Shown one piece after another: positions 5,241 through 7,220 of a DNA stretch of 7,220 nt. The stretch covers positions 582 through 7,801 of the forward strand of contig PMJK01000179.1 in the NCBI GenBank assembly GCA_003158505.1. Reading direction: 5' to 3'. The position numbers and the translations under genes were made by a program. Under the pieces are notes generated by a model. The model was not told the origin of the DNA and searched no databases. It saw nothing but the letters and a program-made list of their open reading frames with translations. Origin of the DNA: Holophagaceae bacterium (GTDB lineage Bacteria; Acidobacteriota; Holophagae; Holophagales; Holophagaceae). Positions within the stretch are counted from its first letter, which is position 1. Every line of letters starts with the position of its first letter.

Positions 5241-5563
5241 GCCTGAACTTCCCGGTCGGAAAACTCGACATCGTGCCATGGAAGCCCACCGCACTCGCCA
5301 TGCTGCTGCTCGTGGTGCTCTGCGGTTGCGCCTACCCAGGCGTGAGCTATGGCGGAGCCGTCGCGGTCGACTACGAGGATGGCTATCCCGGCGATTATTT
5401 TGAACCCTACGGATTCGAGTACGGCGGCTGGGGGGGCGGCTACCGGGTGGGTCCGCCGCGGCATGGGGGGCGTCGACTGGAACGTCCCGGACGCCCTTAC
5501 CATGCGCCACCTCCCTCTCGCCCCATGCCATCCATTCCCTCGCGTCCCCGGGGCCGCCGATAA
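5237..5563 (+). CDS. Small Gly/Tyr/Pro-rich lipoprotein
   Basis: The start ATG overlaps the VOC stop in an ATGA arrangement, with GGGGGAGG at 5225-5232 as ribosome site, so translation of the two is probably coupled. The open frame extends much further upstream, but only as a shadow of the VOC gene. The 108-residue product has a hydrophobic signal (residues 19-30) ending in LCGC, with Cys31 as likely lipid anchor. Residues 35-64 are rich in Gly, Tyr, Asp and Glu (YGGAVAVDYEDGYPGDYFEPYG). Residues 65-108 are rich in Arg, Pro and Gly and basic. No folded domain is evident. The acidic-then-basic split suggests it sticks to other surface polymers. I do not know a function. Confidence 0.7.
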   Translation: MSLNFPVGKLDIVPWKPTALAMLLLVVLCGCAYPGVSYGGAVAVDYEDGYPGDYFEPYGFEYGGWGGGYRVGPPRHGGRRLERPGRPYHAPPPSRPMPSIPSRPRGRR

Positions 5564-5724
5564 ATCACCTTCCCGCTCTAAAGAGATCTGGGCGTTCGCA
5601 TGCGCGACACATTCCAAATCTTCGAATCCCATGAAAGTGATCAATGCAGTTTTCCAGGATCCCTGGGCTTTGAAAGCGTCACCAACCACGAGTGACCACG
5701 CTCTAACTTATAGAGGAGCAGTCG

Positions 5725-6375
5725 ATGAGATACCTGACGAGAGCCCTAGTCCTAATCACGACCCTGGTCGCGCCCATGATGGCCAAGCCAGATGAACAGG
5801 AGGAGATCTCCGTAACCGGCACGGTCGAGTCGGGTACACCTCCCGATGACAAACCTCCGCCTCCCCCGGCCGTGCTGCCCACCCCGCCAACTGAACCCCA
5901 GAAGTCCCCACCACCCCGGCAGGCACCGGCCGACACGGGCCAGTGGGTCCACACCGCCCAGTATGGTTGGGTGTGGATGCCCTACGGGGACGACTACACC
6001 AATGCGCCCGAGGATGGTTCAACTCCCAGCATGTATGTGTACTACCCGGACTATGGGTGGTGCTGGTTGACGGCCCCCTGGCTGTGGGGCTGGGGACCCA
6101 TGCCCTACTTCGGGCTGCTCGGTCCTGGCTACTACGGCTGGTACGGCCACGGGCTGGGTCGCTGGGGTGGCTTCACCGGGCACTACGGTCGCTACGGCGC
6201 TGGATTTGGCGGCTTCCGCGGTGGTGGCGGCTTCCGCGGAGGCGGTGGGTTCCGAGGGGGCGGCTTCCGGGGTAGTGGTGGTTTCCATGGCAGTGGTAGT
6301 GGGTTCCACGGCGGTGGTAGCGGTTTCCACGGCAGTAGTGGAGGTTTCCACGGCGGTGGCGGCGGACACCGCTGA
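5725..6375 (+). CDS. Exported Pro-, Trp- and Gly-rich repeat protein
   Basis: The 216-residue product has a signal peptide (residues 1-20, probable cleavage after PMMA). Next is an acidic stretch, then a proline-rich linker (39-68). Residues 72-130 hold an aromatic domain: GQWVHTAQYGWVWMPYG, then MYVYYPDYGWCW and APWLWGWGPMPYFG. This resembles WxxGxW/YxWxW-type exported proteins of unknown function. The tail from residue 160 consists of F-R-G or F-H-G repeats separated by Gly and Ser, ending GGGGGHR. The ATG at 5725 has GAGGAG at 5713-5718. The gene lies 161 bases after the lipoprotein gene and 23 bases before the HD-GYP gene. A role as a cell-surface or matrix protein is inferred from composition only. 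Confidence 0.75.
   Translation: MRYLTRALVLITTLVAPMMAKPDEQEEISVTGTVESGTPPDDKPPPPPAVLPTPPTEPQKSPPPRQAPADTGQWVHTAQYGWVWMPYGDDYTNAPEDGSTPSMYVYYPDYGWCWLTAPWLWGWGPMPYFGLLGPGYYGWYGHGLGRWGGFTGHYGRYGAGFGGFRGGGGFRGGGGFRGGGFRGSGGFHGSGSGFHGGGSGFHGSSGGFHGGGGGHR
6208..6372 (+). repeat. Glycine-rich F[R/H]G repeat array inside the exported protein
   Basis: Eight units of about 5-8 codons begin with Phe-Arg-Gly or Phe-His-Gly. The first four use Arg (TTC CGC/CGA/CGG) and the last four use His (TTC CAC/CAT). The DNA repeats are close but not identical (TTCCGCGGTGG- and TTCCACGGCGG-like), so the array may change length by slippage or recombination. Confidence 0.75.
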
Positions 6376-6398
6376 GTCCAATCTGGTTTTAGATCCGC

Positions 6399-7220
6399 AT
6401 GGAATTGCCGCGGCGACACCTTCACCGAACCATCCTGATCCGGCTTCTGCCGGCTTGGCTCTGTCTGTCGCTGGTGATGGGGTTCTCGGTGTACCGGATC
6501 GAGTCCAACCGAGTCATCGGTTATGCCTGCGACCTTGCGTCCGAAGAAGCCGATCGCTTCGATCTATCCCAGCACCGTTCCCTTTTCGAGAGCGGTGCGA
6601 AGGGCCACTTGGCCGCCGTAACGGCCCTGCTCCAGGAAAGCCGTTTTGCCGCCCTGCGTCTCTATGGCCGGAACCACGATCCCCTGCTGGAGGTCAGGAA
6701 AGACCCTGATCCAGGCGTCGACCAGGCCCTCGGGGGCTCCCCGCGAGTCTCCCCAGAATCCCGGAGCCACCAGCACAACACCCTGCGGATCAACGGCCGT
6801 TTCTTTGTCCGCGTGCTGATGCCATTGATGGACCCCGACCAAGGCGTGTACGGGTACCTGGAAGCGATCTACCCCGTCCCGCCCCGCACGGTCAAGAACC
6901 TGGAGTCCCGGGTGGGAGGCACCTTGGTGACGGTCCTCATCGTCACGACTCTGACCAGCCTCGTGCTTTATCCCATCATCGTCTCGCTCAATCGCGGGAC
7001 CATCCAACTTTCCCAGCAGCTCCTGGAGAGTGTGGTCGAACTCATGCGCGTCCTCGGCAGCGTCGTGGCCAAGCGGGACTGCGATACGGACAGCCACAAC
7101 TATCGCGTCACCCTCTATGCGGCCCACTTTGCTGAAGCCATGGGGCGATCCCCTGATGAGATCGCGGCCTTGATTGCCGGCGCCTTTCTGCACGACGTCG
7201 GCAAGATCGCCATCCCCGAT
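6399..7220 (+). CDS. Membrane-bound HD-GYP phosphodiesterase, N-terminal part (3' end outside window)
   Basis: The frame is open from ATG 6399 to the window end, 274 codons. Helix 1 is at about residues 11-31. A region of about 140 residues outside the membrane follows (32-171), ending in INGRFFVRVLMPLMDPDQGVYGYLEAIYPV, as in periplasmic sensor domains. Helix 2 is at 173-197. A linking helix leads into an HD-GYP domain: VVAKRDCDTDSHNYRVTLYAAHFAEAMG, then FLHDVGKIAIPD, with the metal-binding pair His265-Asp266. HD-GYP enzymes break down cyclic-di-GMP, lowering biofilm and raising motility. The GYP motif itself lies beyond the edge, so activity cannot be judged. There is no clear ribosome site before 6399, and an in-frame TAG at 6390-6392 rules out a longer start; coupling to the upstream gene, 23 bases away, is likely. 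Confidence 0.85.
   Translation, partial: MELPRRHLHRTILIRLLPAWLCLSLVMGFSVYRIESNRVIGYACDLASEEADRFDLSQHRSLFESGAKGHLAAVTALLQESRFAALRLYGRNHDPLLEVRKDPDPGVDQALGGSPRVSPESRSHQHNTLRINGRFFVRVLMPLMDPDQGVYGYLEAIYPVPPRTVKNLESRVGGTLVTVLIVTTLTSLVLYPIIVSLNRGTIQLSQQLLESVVELMRVLGSVVAKRDCDTDSHNYRVTLYAAHFAEAMGRSPDEIAALIAGAFLHDVGKIAIPD

Noticed and set aside
5670..5712. TTGAAA as a -35 box before the repeat-protein gene
   Set aside because: No acceptable -10 box lies 16-18 bases downstream, so I did not call a promoter.
6019..6381. Minus-strand frame rich in Thr, Ala and Glu
   Set aside because: It is the antisense of the glycine repeat array; its repetitiveness follows from the repeats on the plus strand.

Overview
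The window is about 7.2 kb of GC-rich DNA. It looks like the chromosome of a Gram-negative bacterium, probably a proteobacterium or a neighbouring phylum. The reasons are several lipoprotein or Sec-type signal peptides, strong AGGAG-type ribosome sites, a bacterial HD-GYP protein and possible sigma-54 promoters. I cannot name the genus. All real genes run on the plus strand. I see no tRNA, rRNA, CRISPR array or intact mobile element.

Layout. (1) 1-621 is the C-terminal end of a proton-pumping P-type ATPase that ends in a DUF2934-like tail. It is followed after 42 bases by a complete PPK2-family polyphosphate kinase (664-1527). Nine bases later comes the decayed beginning of a HAD-family hydrolase (1537-1605), which is lost abruptly. 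(2) 1606-2016 is a gene-free stretch. It begins with a possible insertion scar and ends as a regulatory region: a palindrome, a sigma-54-like promoter and three consecutive hairpins in front of a small IPT/TIG-domain exported protein (2017-2346). (3) 2347-2757 is a second gene-free stretch. It contains two copies of the same palindrome, a very AT-rich tract and a second sigma-54-like site, and leads to an SPFH/band-7 lipoprotein (2758-3570). Two small unrecognised genes follow (3628-3882 and 3959-4201). (4) After a probable terminator and a perfect 14-base palindrome comes an exported two-domain VOC protein (4317-5240). It overlaps a small Gly/Tyr-rich lipoprotein (5237-5563). Then come an exported Trp- and Gly-rich repeat protein (5725-6375) and the first 274 codons of a membrane-bound HD-GYP phosphodiesterase (6399-7220, cut by the window edge).

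How the parts may work together (inference). The first block joins proton export to polyphosphate-based nucleotide phosphorylation, which fits pH or energy stress. The middle block looks like envelope proteins under sigma-54 control. Both promoters share TTGGC-N7-TTG and lie 60-83 bases downstream of a GGAA-N3-TTCC palindrome that I find nowhere else in the window. The last block puts three exported proteins next to a probable cyclic-di-GMP phosphodiesterase, suggesting a surface-related module. The shared promoter and palindrome architecture is the strongest candidate for something undescribed.
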